Part shown: positions 1 through 9,026 of the stretch, piece by piece
How the letters are laid out: every line of letters begins with the position of its first letter
Numbering within the stretch: position 1 is the stretch's first letter
Assembly: GCA_009908745.1 (NCBI GenBank)
Contig: JAAAOU010000104.1
Span: 1 to 35,646, forward strand
DNA length: 35,646 bases
Direction: 5' to 3'
Source of the DNA: Bacteroidota bacterium
GTDB taxonomy: Bacteria; Bacteroidota; Bacteroidia; Chitinophagales; Saprospiraceae
Translations under genes and position numbers: made by a program
The notes under the pieces: generated by a model
Told to the model about the DNA's origin: nothing
The model's database searches: none
The model's input: only the letters and a program-made list of their open reading frames with translations

Positions 1-2371
1 CGCTGCCTGCCGGGTTGCCGTCTAATGTCCATTCTATGGCCGCGCTGATGCTGTCCGGGGTGATAGCCGCCGTCAGCGTCGTGCTGTCGCCCACGCAAAT
101 CGTGTCTGCGACTGTAGTTACATTCACAGTAAAATCATCTTCGATGATATTTACAGCGACCGTATCATAAACCGTATTGCATAAGCCAGCCGCTTCGATT
201 ACATATTGACTATTACTGTCTGGACTAACTTGGATGGAATCTTGCTGCCCTAAGCTATTGGCCTCGTCTCCCAGCAGGAACCAATTTAGGGTAGTCGTAG
301 GCAGATCAGGGGCGACAACAGCAGAAAGCGTCACCGGCTCCCCCCTGCAAACCGTCGTGTCTTCCGGGAAAACCGTAATCGCAATTTCTTCGCCAATAAG
401 AGCTGGCTGAAAGAAGACCGTATCCGTACACCCTTGAACAGTTTGAGCGACTACATAGAATGTACTGCTCGATTCCGTGGCGAATAGCTCAAATTCATTG
501 TTGTTATCACCATCGACAAGCTGCCCGTTTTGGAACCAATTTATGCTGTCTACTTGCACGTTTGCAGAGGTACTAGCCGTAATGGTAGTGCTCTCTGCTC
601 CGCAAAGCAATGTATCCCCTGATACGGAAAGCCCTATTTCTGGCAGGATTTCTACCCGGATCGTGTCTTCCAATTCGATGCATGCTCCATCTGTAATAGT
701 GACAAAGTAGGTAGCTGATTCATCGATTGTTGCTGTAGGCGTAGGTAAAGTTGGGTCATCTAGCTTGTCAGCGGGAGACCACTGGTAATCCAGGTTATTA
801 TCAATGACAGAAGGCTGCAATTGTACCTGAATGAGGCTATCCGGGCAGACCTCCTGTACCAATCGGGTCCCACCTGTAAGTATGGAATCCCCCTCCACCT
901 CAACAGTTGTACCTATGGGGCAGCCATTAGCATCTTCTACTTTCACACGATAACTCCCAGGGTTCAGGTCAGGAAGCAACTGTCCGACCTGTAGGCTGAC
1001 CGTATCGTTTACGGTGACTTGATACGGCGGGGTGCCGCCCTCGACGTAGGGGACGGAAATAGCCCCCGCGGTAATGCCGCTAGGTTCACAAACCGCATCC
1101 CTAACTTCCACTTGTACATTTAAAGGGTCAGGATCGTCAATGGTAAACTGGAATGTACAGATACAGCTATCTTGAATACTTAGGCGGCGGACTACATAGT
1201 TACCCGGCTCTAACTGCAACAACAAAGTCTGATCACCATTCACCTCCCCTAAGAGGTCTGCGCTGTTGATCTGCCTTACTTCGTAGCGTTCGTGTGCGGG
1301 GCTGGTGCCCAGAAACTCAATAATACCTTCCCCCCCTGGACAGGCTGGATCGGTTACGGTCCAAGGGCCAGGCAGACAGTCAATAGCAGAAAGCGCAACG
1401 GTATCCGTCTCTTCGCATCTCCAAGCATCTTCTACCTCTACCGTGAAGGTACCAGAGAACAAGTCGGAAAAAGTATAAGAGCTGGCACTCGTCGTTACGG
1501 TCGTCGCCGGATTATCATTCAGGGTAATCGTATAAGGAGACACGCCACCAAAGATATTTACGGTGATACTACCGTCAGTTTCTCCACAATCCGAAGGGCC
1601 TTCTGTGTCCAAGGTTATACCAAACCCACCTTCGTCTTCGAACACGTCGATATCAATGACACTCACACAACCTGCATCGTCGGTAACGACCACCGTATTG
1701 GAACCGGGCATTAAGTTGTTGAGCGTGGTTGTCCCCGCTGCGTTCAAGGTCGTACTCAGCCCTGACCACTCGATGGTATAAGGGGGCGTTCCTTCCGTGA
1801 CAGTCAGTTCTGCTTTACCATTTTGCTCCGCGCAGTTGGTGGACTTTTTCACTTCGGCTTGCAGCTCTGGCCCATCCACTGTCTCCACAATCACATCAGT
1901 GGTGATAAAGCAGTCTTGATACCAAGGGTTATCCGTTTGGCCGGTAGTCACGGTTACGGTGTAGACCCCTGGGGCCAATCCTTCTGCCGTAGCTGTGTTG
2001 CTGATACCTCCTGGCCAGCTATAGCCAAATGTAGTCCCTTCCGGAAATCCTACGGGGATAACCTCCGCTTTACCATCCGCCTGGCCACAATTGGCTCTGA
2101 CAACGATCCAATCCAGCTCAAAATCAGGGCAATGGAGCTCACAGGCGATGGGGATGATTTCCGGTTTGACGGTGTCAGGTGCCACGCTGAGCAGCATAGG
2201 TATACCACGGGCAGCAGCAGTAGTTATTGTTGCTGGCATGGCCCCTTCATCGGAGTGGGCTTCGGGGCGGCTGTGAAAAGAAGCCTCCGCTGACAACGGC
2301 AAGAGCATGCCAATTAACAGCAAAGCAGCAAGTATATTGTTGTAAGCCATTGCTAATCTTTTTCGATTCAT
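1..2371 (-). CDS. SprB-repeat surface protein, 5' part only (probable T9SS cargo)
   Basis: The frame is open from ATG 2371 to the window edge (790 codons), so the 3' end is missing. The N-terminus is a signal peptide (MNRKRLAMAYNNILAALLLI, then ending in SAEA). After it come several tandem modules of about 80-90 residues of the SprB-repeat kind, recognisable by C-x-x-x-x-G-x-A/I and 'GTPPYTIEWSG', 'GGVSPYTITLND' and 'GGTPPYQVTVND' motifs (roughly residues 85, 180, 260 and 415), followed by Ig/PKD-like modules (for example around residues 500-780). SprB-type proteins are long cell-surface adhesins exported by T9SS and usually end in a gliding-motility-associated C-terminal domain; that end would lie outside the window, so the T9SS cargo role is inference. 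Its ATG overlaps the TGA of the upstream OmpA-like gene (ATGA), indicating translational coupling. Pairing with a PorP/SprF-like gene just upstream fits the known cargo-partner arrangement. Confidence 0.8.
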   Translation of the reverse strand, partial: MNRKRLAMAYNNILAALLLIGMLLPLSAEASFHSRPEAHSDEGAMPATITTAAARGIPMLLSVAPDTVKPEIIPIACELHCPDFELDWIVVRANCGQADGKAEVIPVGFPEGTTFGYSWPGGISNTATAEGLAPGVYTVTVTTGQTDNPWYQDCFITTDVIVETVDGPELQAEVKKSTNCAEQNGKAELTVTEGTPPYTIEWSGLSTTLNAAGTTTLNNLMPGSNTVVVTDDAGCVSVIDIDVFEDEGGFGITLDTEGPSDCGETDGSITVNIFGGVSPYTITLNDNPATTVTTSASSYTFSDLFSGTFTVEVEDAWRCEETDTVALSAIDCLPGPWTVTDPACPGGEGIIEFLGTSPAHERYEVRQINSADLLGEVNGDQTLLLQLEPGNYVVRRLSIQDSCICTFQFTIDDPDPLNVQVEVRDAVCEPSGITAGAISVPYVEGGTPPYQVTVNDTVSLQVGQLLPDLNPGSYRVKVEDANGCPIGTTVEVEGDSILTGGTRLVQEVCPDSLIQVQLQPSVIDNNLDYQWSPADKLDDPTLPTPTATIDESATYFVTITDGACIELEDTIRVEILPEIGLSVSGDTLLCGAESTTITASTSANVQVDSINWFQNGQLVDGDNNNEFELFATESSSTFYVVAQTVQGCTDTVFFQPALIGEEIAITVFPEDTTVCRGEPVTLSAVVAPDLPTTTLNWFLLGDEANSLGQQDSIQVSPDSNSQYVIEAAGLCNTVYDTVAVNIIEDDFTVNVTTVADTICVGDSTTLTAAITPDSISAAIEWTLDGNPAGS

Positions 2372-5229
2372 TGTCTGGGGTTTTTACTGCTTAAGCTATC
2401 GTCCTGTTTCGAAACAGGCGCACATCCTTTGCCTAAGTCGAATACCGAAAGATCAGGGGGTTCTTGTTCTGTAATACTGACCGAGAGTTCCACTTTACGG
2501 TCCGATGCGGCAGCGACGCTGTACCGGGTATTGATCAACATATCGTCGAAATAGCGGACGGTGCCTTTGGGCTCGCCGGAAGGTTGAGGTACGACTTTGA
2601 TACGTCTTCCTACGCCCTTGGGCCTGCGTTTCTGTAGTTTATTCAATTCACTCGTATCGAGGTAATCGCCCAATCGTCGGACGGAGCCTTCTTCGTCCTC
2701 GAGTGTTATGTCTTGCAAAAACTCCGTAATACACTGGATGCGGCGCACGGCGAGACTATCGTTATAAGTCGAATTACCGTGTGTACTACACATACCTCGG
2801 ATATTGATTTCTATGGTTTGGTCAGGCGGCAAGCGGTCAAGCGCCCGCAGCAAGTCTCTGCCAAAGTCGGTAAGTTCACCTAAGCCATTGTCCACTTCGC
2901 GCTGAAAGAAGTCTTCGGCTGCTTCTATGGCGTCATTTTTGGTAGTAATCGTATTGATTATAGACCGCAAATCATCACCATCGGCTCTGCTGTCAGGTTC
3001 CTGCTTTGTGCTGTCTGCTTTGAAATTATTGGGATTGGTGTATAAGGCTTGCCGACCAAGGTAGAAATTGGTGGTTTCCTCTAAGCTTTTCGTAGTGACG
3101 CTGATTCTGTAGCCGTCCCGCTCCGGCTTGTCGTTGTCGAAGTACATATTGGCGGAGAACTGGCTCTTGGCCAGCAATGGAACGGGCACCTCCGCTCTGC
3201 ACACCTTTTGGCAAGCCTTCATGGGAAATACCATATTCTCCAATTCTACCGAGTAGAGGTAGTAGGTATTATCGCTCAAATCGAGAATGTTCCGGTTAGT
3301 ATCCACTTCCACGCCGACGTTTACAACCTCGCCGTAGGGCACACGGAAGATGCTGGAGTCGGGGGCGGCGGCCTCAATCAACTGGTTTTGCCGCGTGCGA
3401 ACGAATGGTTCTGCAATACGCTCCTCGCGGAATGTCTGAATCACCTCCTCTGTAAATTCATTGGGTGCCGGTGGCCTTGGCGGCTCAGGAACGAGCTTCA
3501 GTTCCAAGAAGTCGGGATACTGGGCAAAATCTACCGCTGCGGTCAACGCTTCCCCGTATTGGTCTTCCGACAAATCGATGAGCACAGTAGAGTCCTGTTG
3601 CGCTAAGCCCTCTGTGGCGGCATGAACCCGGTATTTGCGAAAGCGCTTGGCCGGCAGGGTGAGGGTGCTCTGACTGCTGCTGATGGTGGTATCGAGTACG
3701 GTGGTCGTAGCACCACAGATCGTGACATCTTCCACCGTGATGCTGGTACCAGCTACCCCGTATGGCTTGGTCTCGCACTGCGCAAGGTCCAGCTGGATTT
3801 CCCGATCGATATTGCGTTCTAAGACGTATATATCTTGGCAGCAGGCGTTGAGGGAGTCCACAAACCGCATAGATTGGGGGCGGTCGGAGGAAAAATAGAC
3901 TTTACTGCCATCAGGCACGGTGAAGTAATACATATCGTTGTAACCAGAATTTAGTGGCGCACCAGCGTTTTTGGGGGCTTGCCAATCTCCGTTTTCCCAT
4001 TGACTGCTGAATAAGTCGTGTTGGCCGTAGCCGCCGGGCCGGTCAGAGCTAAAGAACAGCTCGCCGGTCAAGCTGTAGAAGAATGGGCTTTGCTCCTGCC
4101 ATTGAGTATTGACAGGCTTTCCCAGGTTTTGCACTGGGCCTACGGTACCCGACTGCGCATCAAAGGGGCTCCGCCAGATGTCGAGGCCGCCTTTGGAGCC
4201 TTCGCGGTTGGACGAGAAGTAGAGCCATTCCTGGCCGTCGCAGTCTTGCATAAAAACAGGCTGCTTGTGAGTAACGTCTTCCTCCGGGTTGTTTAGGGCT
4301 AGCGGTGCAGGGGTGCCCCATTCTCCACTGGGCAGCAGCTGGCGTTTGTACAGTGCACAGACGATTTCGTTTTTCCTGAGTTCACAACCCGTGAATATCA
4401 TCCATTGCCCGTTGCCGCTGATGGCCCGGTGGTTGGTGTATCGATTCGCCTGGTTGTACATCTCGTTTTCCGGTAACTGCCGTACGCTGATGGCAGAATC
4501 ACCGTAAACCGCTTCCAAGTTCCTGGAATAAACCGTGGATTGCCTACGCTCTTTTCTGGGGTAACGCAGCGACGAGAAATAGAGCGTACTGTCTTCCCAT
4601 ACGGGGGCAAAGTCAGAATAACGCGAATTGATCTGCGCATCCGGGATGCGGTAGATGGTATCATAGGGTAAGCTCGCATCGTTTTTCAGGGCAAAGGCGC
4701 AGTTTTCCAAGCCGGCCTCCACACCTAGCCGGTATTGTTCGCGGTAGTCGGCGTCTTGGTGTATCTGCTGCAGCAGGTTGGCGTCAAGCTTTTGAAAAGT
4801 GGCTTGGGCCCGCCGGTAAAGGGAGTCTGCTTCGCTTTTTGCCAGGGATTCGTTTCCTGCCTGTACGAGCTGAGTTTGCGCCAGGTGGTAGACCGCCCGG
4901 GCGTAGACGGAGTCCACGTTATTATCCGCTTCTGATTGCTTGATGACAGAACGGTAAACGGAGTCCGCCCGCTCGAAGTAATTAAAACGCTGGGCGGCCA
5001 GGCCGTACTGTAGTTTCAGGTAACGTTTGCTGCGGTCCTTGCTGTAAAAGCGCTCCTCTTCCTGAAGAACAGTCTCGTAACAGCGGAAAGCCGCGTAGTA
5101 ATCCCGAGACTCAAAAGCTTCATCTCCCACTTCCAGTACCTTGTACAAGGACTGGCCGGAGACGGAAACTGCTGACCCCAACAGGGCAAACAAGGAAACA
5201 ATTGCTGTGATTCTCATTTTCTTCCACAT
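2368..5229 (-). CDS. TPR / PD40 / OmpA-like envelope protein
   Basis: A 953-residue exported protein. Signal peptide at residues 1-25 (ending AVSVSGQ), TPR-like helices at about 28-190, a PD40/WD40-like beta-propeller at about 200-470 with repeated 'LYFSSNREGSKGG' and 'LFFSSDRPGGYG' blades, a small carboxypeptidase-regulatory-like beta domain near 485-570, and a C-terminal OmpA-like domain at about 770-910. Such proteins anchor outer-membrane or T9SS assemblies to peptidoglycan; PorE of T9SS has a comparable domain order. The OmpA motif reads 'IRGMCSTHGNSTYNDSLAVR', so the Asp that normally binds diaminopimelate is Ser815 while the partner Arg (R830) is kept. It lies between a porP-like gene and an SprB-repeat gene on the same strand and overlaps the latter by 4 bp. 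ATG 5229 is used; ATG at residue 5 is possible. Exact role is inferred from architecture and context. Confidence 0.85.
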   Translation of the reverse strand: MWKKMRITAIVSLFALLGSAVSVSGQSLYKVLEVGDEAFESRDYYAAFRCYETVLQEEERFYSKDRSKRYLKLQYGLAAQRFNYFERADSVYRSVIKQSEADNNVDSVYARAVYHLAQTQLVQAGNESLAKSEADSLYRRAQATFQKLDANLLQQIHQDADYREQYRLGVEAGLENCAFALKNDASLPYDTIYRIPDAQINSRYSDFAPVWEDSTLYFSSLRYPRKERRQSTVYSRNLEAVYGDSAISVRQLPENEMYNQANRYTNHRAISGNGQWMIFTGCELRKNEIVCALYKRQLLPSGEWGTPAPLALNNPEEDVTHKQPVFMQDCDGQEWLYFSSNREGSKGGLDIWRSPFDAQSGTVGPVQNLGKPVNTQWQEQSPFFYSLTGELFFSSDRPGGYGQHDLFSSQWENGDWQAPKNAGAPLNSGYNDMYYFTVPDGSKVYFSSDRPQSMRFVDSLNACCQDIYVLERNIDREIQLDLAQCETKPYGVAGTSITVEDVTICGATTTVLDTTISSSQSTLTLPAKRFRKYRVHAATEGLAQQDSTVLIDLSEDQYGEALTAAVDFAQYPDFLELKLVPEPPRPPAPNEFTEEVIQTFREERIAEPFVRTRQNQLIEAAAPDSSIFRVPYGEVVNVGVEVDTNRNILDLSDNTYYLYSVELENMVFPMKACQKVCRAEVPVPLLAKSQFSANMYFDNDKPERDGYRISVTTKSLEETTNFYLGRQALYTNPNNFKADSTKQEPDSRADGDDLRSIINTITTKNDAIEAAEDFFQREVDNGLGELTDFGRDLLRALDRLPPDQTIEINIRGMCSTHGNSTYNDSLAVRRIQCITEFLQDITLEDEEGSVRRLGDYLDTSELNKLQKRRPKGVGRRIKVVPQPSGEPKGTVRYFDDMLINTRYSVAAASDRKVELSVSITEQEPPDLSVFDLGKGCAPVSKQDDSLSSKNPRQ

Positions 5230-5283
5230 TTAGCCTTGAGCAGAATTGGGCATCCCGCTAAAGGCGCTAAAAGTTATAAGCCA

Positions 5284-5332
5284 GCAGAAAAAGTGGTAGG
5301 TTGTCAATCGCGGGGGATAGCACTTTTTCTGC
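5284..5332. other. 12-bp perfect inverted repeat between porP-like and OmpA-like genes
   Basis: GCAGAAAAAGTG (5284-5295) and CACTTTTTCTGC (5321-5332) are exact inverted copies with a 25-nt loop. It lies in the 226-bp spacer 5230-5455 between two genes of the same direction. It could be an RNA stem that attenuates or processes the transcript, or a protein-binding site. There is no U-run after the stem, so I do not call it a terminator. I see no exact TAnnTTTG element for the OmpA-like gene in this spacer. Confidence 0.5.
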
Positions 5333-5455
5333 ATCGGTTTTTAGTCGCTTATTATTCTCATGATCGACGCAGACTATGCCATGCTGCAAAACAGAAGGAT
5401 GACGTAGTTCGTGGTGCGTTTTTGTGTGTATGCCCAATGGGTACTGATGTAGTCA

Positions 5456-6538
5456 TTATAGCAATGGGCAGAAATACTTGTCCACGCATACGGCGTTCAA
5501 GCTGTAGCGGAAAACCATCTCAAAACCGCCCCGGTAACGGGTGGCGGCTTGAAACTCCGAGATATTCAGGTCATAAGAAATCCCTGCGAAGAAGTCACTG
5601 TATTGCAAGCCTACGGCAGGAAATACTCCGTCCCCTAGCTGTTCGTTAAAGCGATACCCACAACTCAATTCCAGCGCCACTTGACGGCCGGGCACATCGC
5701 GCAGGTACACGCGGCCTCCAAAATGGGTCAGGAACTCTCTGTAGACGCCTTGGAACTGGAAGTTGAGGTTTCCGAAAACATCGAGGCTGGAATTGCCGAT
5801 TTCGCGGTTCCACATCAAGTAGGGGCTAAACCGCATTGGCAACTGCTCCTCCCTTTCCTCTTCGAAGGCTTGGTTCGGCTGGTTGAGGTGGAAAACGCCA
5901 ATGCCAATATCTATCCAAGAGCGGTCGCTAAAATCATTTACGATTTCGCAGCCCTTATAATTTTGTATCCGGATATTGAAGCCGGCGCTTAGGTCCCCAA
6001 AGGTATTAGAATTCTTTAGCAGGGAGCTTGGTTCCATGGTAGGCAAGTTCGGGTTTCCAGTGCCAGTCTCGGGGTCATACTGGGCATCAAATAGGAGGCG
6101 CTCCGCGTTGAAGTCCCGCCGGGCGACCCCTTGCTGGGCACCCAGGGTCAGGAAAAGCCAACGTTCTTTTTTACGGCTGATGTTTCCCAGCAGCTGGGTG
6201 TAGGAGGCCGCGAGATTGAGGTTGGTGTTGCGCAGTTCAGCCCGGCCCGCTTCATCGTAGTGGAAGGAGCCGCCTACCGCCCAGAAACCACTGCGGTCAG
6301 GTTCGCGGTTGGCCAGTTTGGCATCCGCACTAGCGCTGAACGTTTGATAGCCGACTGGCACACTATTCCATTGGGAACGTGCATTAGCATGGGCACGAAA
6401 AACTCCCCTAAACACACCCGTTAAGCCGGGGCTGGTCGTAGATGGGGAATACCCAAACTGGGAGTAGTGAATGTCTTGGGCCCGTAAGCAAGGGGCTAAA
6501 CACACTACCAACAACCAGATGTAGTATACTTTATTCAA
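5456..6538 (-). CDS. PorP/SprF-family outer-membrane protein
   Basis: Recognised by the N-terminal signature of the mature protein, 'QDIHYSQFGYSPSTTSPGLT', followed by 'RAHANARSQWNSVPVGYQTF', which is the typical opening of PorP/SprF barrels, and by alternating beta-strands ending in a barrel-like C-terminus. Family members sit in the outer membrane and partner with T9SS cargo that has a type-B C-terminal signal. No in-frame ATG exists; the frame is open upstream to a stop at 6650-6652. I place the start at TTG 6538 because it gives a clean signal peptide (MNKVYYIWLLVVCLAPCLRA-Q); TTG 6565 would add nine residues. It is first in the minus-strand run porP-like, OmpA-like, SprB-like, and a good promoter lies about 130 bp upstream. 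Length about 360 residues, slightly long for the family. Confidence 0.88.
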   Translation of the reverse strand: MNKVYYIWLLVVCLAPCLRAQDIHYSQFGYSPSTTSPGLTGVFRGVFRAHANARSQWNSVPVGYQTFSASADAKLANREPDRSGFWAVGGSFHYDEAGRAELRNTNLNLAASYTQLLGNISRKKERWLFLTLGAQQGVARRDFNAERLLFDAQYDPETGTGNPNLPTMEPSSLLKNSNTFGDLSAGFNIRIQNYKGCEIVNDFSDRSWIDIGIGVFHLNQPNQAFEEEREEQLPMRFSPYLMWNREIGNSSLDVFGNLNFQFQGVYREFLTHFGGRVYLRDVPGRQVALELSCGYRFNEQLGDGVFPAVGLQYSDFFAGISYDLNISEFQAATRYRGGFEMVFRYSLNAVCVDKYFCPLL

Positions 6539-6565
6539 AATCAACTGGTTTTGACAATTGTACAA

Positions 6566-7554
6566 TAATAGAGGGCAAAGAGCGTACGAAAACGCTTTTG
6601 TTCCTACTTTGTCAGGAAGAGGGGGAGGTTTTGTAATGTAGAGTAGTTGCTATGATCACCTATACTTTGTCAAATATAGGGAAAAGAAAACGAAAAAATC
6701 AACTCTCTTATCAGTCATATTGCATTTTTTTGAAATACTACGCTAAAAGTAATAAAAGGGCGGTACCCCTCAATGTATAAGGGCTTACCCGTTTTTTATG
6801 AATTTGTGCATTTGCTTTACGCGTAGTTGACGCAACGCTGTGGATAGCCTATCGCTTCCAAATACGGCTGTGGATATAATATGTTACGGAATTAAGAGGA
6901 AAAAATACAGCTCATACCACTTTTTTGTCGGCTGATTGCAATCTCTGCCAAAAAGTGCCTATATTTAGGTCGGTCAAGGTAATATTGATAGCCGTTCCTA
7001 ATTTTCTGGCTCCAGATGTAACAAAACACAAGGAGGTGCCGTTAATTGGATCATAATTCCCAAAACAACAATCACATTCAATTTTACTTTGATCGCCAGC
7101 GATGGCAAAACGGCACCGAAAAAGACCAACGTCTCCCCCGAGGCTATGGTGTATGGCTACCCAAGCCTACTACATCTGTACTTGAGCCTTTTCTACCGTC
7201 CCGTTTTTTCCAATCGCATCCTGAAGCAGCTTCTTAATGAGCGGGCTAATCCCCATGATGAAAGAACGCTGCAACGTCTAGATATGATTTTTTTTAAATT
7301 GAGTTTGTGTTTATTAGAAAAAAAACCATATCTTAGCGTCGTGCTAAGTAGCCTTCCCAAGCTAGTTGGCACAGGTTTTGGAGCGAAAGCTATCAAAATC
7401 AGTTATCCCATAATTTGTTGCTCTTCGTTTGGCGCCTCATTTGGCGAGGATGGAGCAAGCTTGGCACTAGCAGCTTCCCACTGCCGCAAAGCAAAATCCA
7501 CCCTGGTTGACTGAGATTAAAGACATCAGTTTTTCCAACTTCAAACTGCAAGGC
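6566..7554. other. gene-poor gap between divergent genes
   Basis: This nearly 1-kb stretch is more AT-rich than its surroundings and has no gene I can support. It holds the porP-like promoter (6671-6702), a stem made of CACTTTTTTG (6918-6927) and CAAAAAGTG (6949-6957), and two near-matches to a DnaA box (TGTGGATA at 6839 and 6869). A frame on the plus strand is open from 7002 to 7514 without an ATG near its beginning; it starts with a protein-like stretch (WIIIPKTTITFNFTLIASDG) but then becomes unremarkable, so it may be a decayed gene fragment. Confidence 0.4.
6671..6702 (-). promoter_or_regulatory. predicted promoter of the porP-like gene
   Basis: On the minus strand TTG (6702-6700), a 21-bp spacer and TATATTTG (6678-6671) match the Bacteroidota -33/-7 consensus TTG-N19..21-TAnnTTTG exactly. 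Transcription should start near 6667, leaving a leader of about 130 nt before TTG 6538. Confidence 0.6.
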
Positions 7555-8562
7555 GTGAAACGAGTAACATTATTTATCATCGCTGCACTGTCGCTTCTAC
7601 AGCTCGGTGCGCAACAAACAGACCGCATCTTCGTGAAGCCGGATGGCAACGGAGATGGCTCTTCTTGGTCATCACCACTTGGTGACCTGCATCAAGCATT
7701 GGCTATGGCTGCGCCAAACTCAGGTACTGAGATTTGGGTAGCGACCGGTGTATACCTTACTACTTCAGGCACTGACCGTAGCCTGTCTTTCCAAATCCCT
7801 AGCGGCATCAAGCTTTACGGTGGCTTTGCCGGACACGAGCAGTCGATTGAGGCTCGCAATATAGAGCATCACCCGACTAAGCTAAGTGGCGAAATAGGCA
7901 TGCCCACTGTAGACGATAATGCCTACACGGTGGTCTATACGAAAAATGCCTCGGAATCTACCCTTATTGATGGCTTCATCATCACCGGCGGCTCGGCGAA
8001 CAAAAAGCTGCCCAATGATCTGGTGACGCCGGAAGTAAGCGGTGCTGGCTGGTACAATATTGCTACGCATGGCACATCTAATCCTACCATCCGCAAGTGC
8101 AAGTTTATCGACAATAACGCCCGCGAGGGTGCTGGCTTCTTCAATCTGGCCGACGGGGGCGAAGCAAGCCCAAGCATAGAGAAATGCCAGTTTATCCGCA
8201 ACATCGCCCGCTTGGATGGAGGTGCTGTATACAACGGTTCTTTCGGTGGCACAAGCACCCCTCGCATCAGCAAGTGCCGTTTCGAGTATAATGTAGCTAC
8301 CTACGGAGCCGGCATACTCAATAAAGCAACTAGCGGCAAAGTCATGACGCTGGTGAAAAGCTGCCAGTTTGTTTCTAACCAAGCCCACTTCCGCGGCGCT
8401 GGTATCTACAACGACTTTTACGGCGAGGGGACTTCAAAATCAATTATGGTGGGCTGCATTTTCGACAAGAACAGCTCTTCAACTGGCGACCCGGTAAGTA
8501 GCCGTTCCAACAGCTACGAGGGTGGCAACGGAGTGGACAACATCAGCCGTAAGGGCTACTAA
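7555..8562 (+). CDS. secreted right-handed beta-helix protein
   Basis: A 335-residue protein with a Sec signal peptide (MKRVTLFIIAALSLLQLGAQ). It opens with 'IFVKPDGNGDGSSWSSPLGD', the usual beginning of parallel beta-helix (DUF1565/polymorphic-outer-membrane-like) proteins, then 'YGGFAGHE' and 'TLIDGFIITGG', followed by at least four coils of about 33 residues each of the type K-C-x-F-x-x-N-x-A-x-x-G-A-G-x-x-N. The frame has no ATG; GTG 7555 is chosen because it starts the signal peptide precisely, whereas TTG 7507 would add 16 hydrophilic residues. There is no T9SS C-terminal domain; the chain ends in 'VDNISRKGY'. A strong terminator follows, so it is a single-gene unit. It may bind or cleave polysaccharide or act as a surface protein; the sequence does not decide this. 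Confidence 0.75.
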   Translation: MKRVTLFIIAALSLLQLGAQQTDRIFVKPDGNGDGSSWSSPLGDLHQALAMAAPNSGTEIWVATGVYLTTSGTDRSLSFQIPSGIKLYGGFAGHEQSIEARNIEHHPTKLSGEIGMPTVDDNAYTVVYTKNASESTLIDGFIITGGSANKKLPNDLVTPEVSGAGWYNIATHGTSNPTIRKCKFIDNNAREGAGFFNLADGGEASPSIEKCQFIRNIARLDGGAVYNGSFGGTSTPRISKCRFEYNVATYGAGILNKATSGKVMTLVKSCQFVSNQAHFRGAGIYNDFYGEGTSKSIMVGCIFDKNSSSTGDPVSSRSNSYEGGNGVDNISRKGY

Positions 8563-8607
8563 ACGGCACGCGCTAGCAAACGCAGATACTCAGACGCTTT
8601 TCAGTTT

Positions 8608-8646
8608 AAAACAGGCAACTTCCGATCAAAGGAAGTTGCCTGTTTT
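8608..8646 (+). terminator. strong rho-independent terminator after the beta-helix gene
   Basis: A perfect 16-bp stem (8608-8623 with 8631-8646), loop GATCAAA, the right arm ending in TTTT and followed by ATTTTA. It lies 46 bp after the stop codon of the beta-helix gene. The A-run on the left arm could let it work in the other direction too. Confidence 0.85.
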
Positions 8647-9026
8647 ATTTTACGGCGGGCCGGCAAAACCGTAAATAACGAAAAGCGCAGTGGCTTCAGC
8701 CAGTACTCCTTACCTACAAAATTGACTCCAAGGGCAACATCTCAAATAAAATTGCGTACTTATAAAAAATAGCTTTATATGCTAGAACCATATATAGCTC
8801 TTTGTGAAACACCTCGCCTAGCTTCGGCCTAGGCGTACCAAAAACCGGTCATCCATGAATCGCTATGTATACCACCTACCAGCTATAGGGGGTCCTGTCC
8901 TACGTATCCTGCCCCCCCGATGCTTCCCTTCGCTCAAGAGCCCTGCCAGCACGAACAGTACGACACTATCGGCGGCAGCTCCGGCCAAGTTGTCTTTTGA
9001 TTATCGAGCCCAATAAATGGAATCCT
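8647..9026. other. intergenic leader of the MORN-caspase gene
   Basis: No gene seen. An AT-rich tract at 8745-8805 could hold a promoter (TAGCTTTA at 8770-8777 is one base from TAnnTTTG), but the spacing to the nearest TTG is only 15 bp. At 8815-8835 there is a small hairpin, CGCCTAG paired with CTAGGCG around a TTCG core, without a U-run after it. No clear ribosome-binding site precedes ATG 9027. Confidence 0.4.

Noticed and set aside
3208-3606. Plus-strand open frames opposite the OmpA-like gene
   Set aside because: Shadow frames of a clear multi-domain protein on the minus strand.
6839-6877. Two DnaA-box-like sequences (TGTGGATAG and TGTGGATAT) 30 bp apart in an AT-rich gap, as a possible replication origin
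   Set aside because: Each has one mismatch to TTATNCACA, there are only two, and no origin-linked genes are near.
7089-7514. 141-residue plus-strand open frame as a gene
   Set aside because: No ATG near the beginning of the frame, no ribosome site, composition unlike the neighbours; kept only as a possible fragment.
8815-8835. Hairpin with TTCG core as a terminator
   Set aside because: No U-run, and the strong terminator 170 bp upstream already ends the preceding gene.
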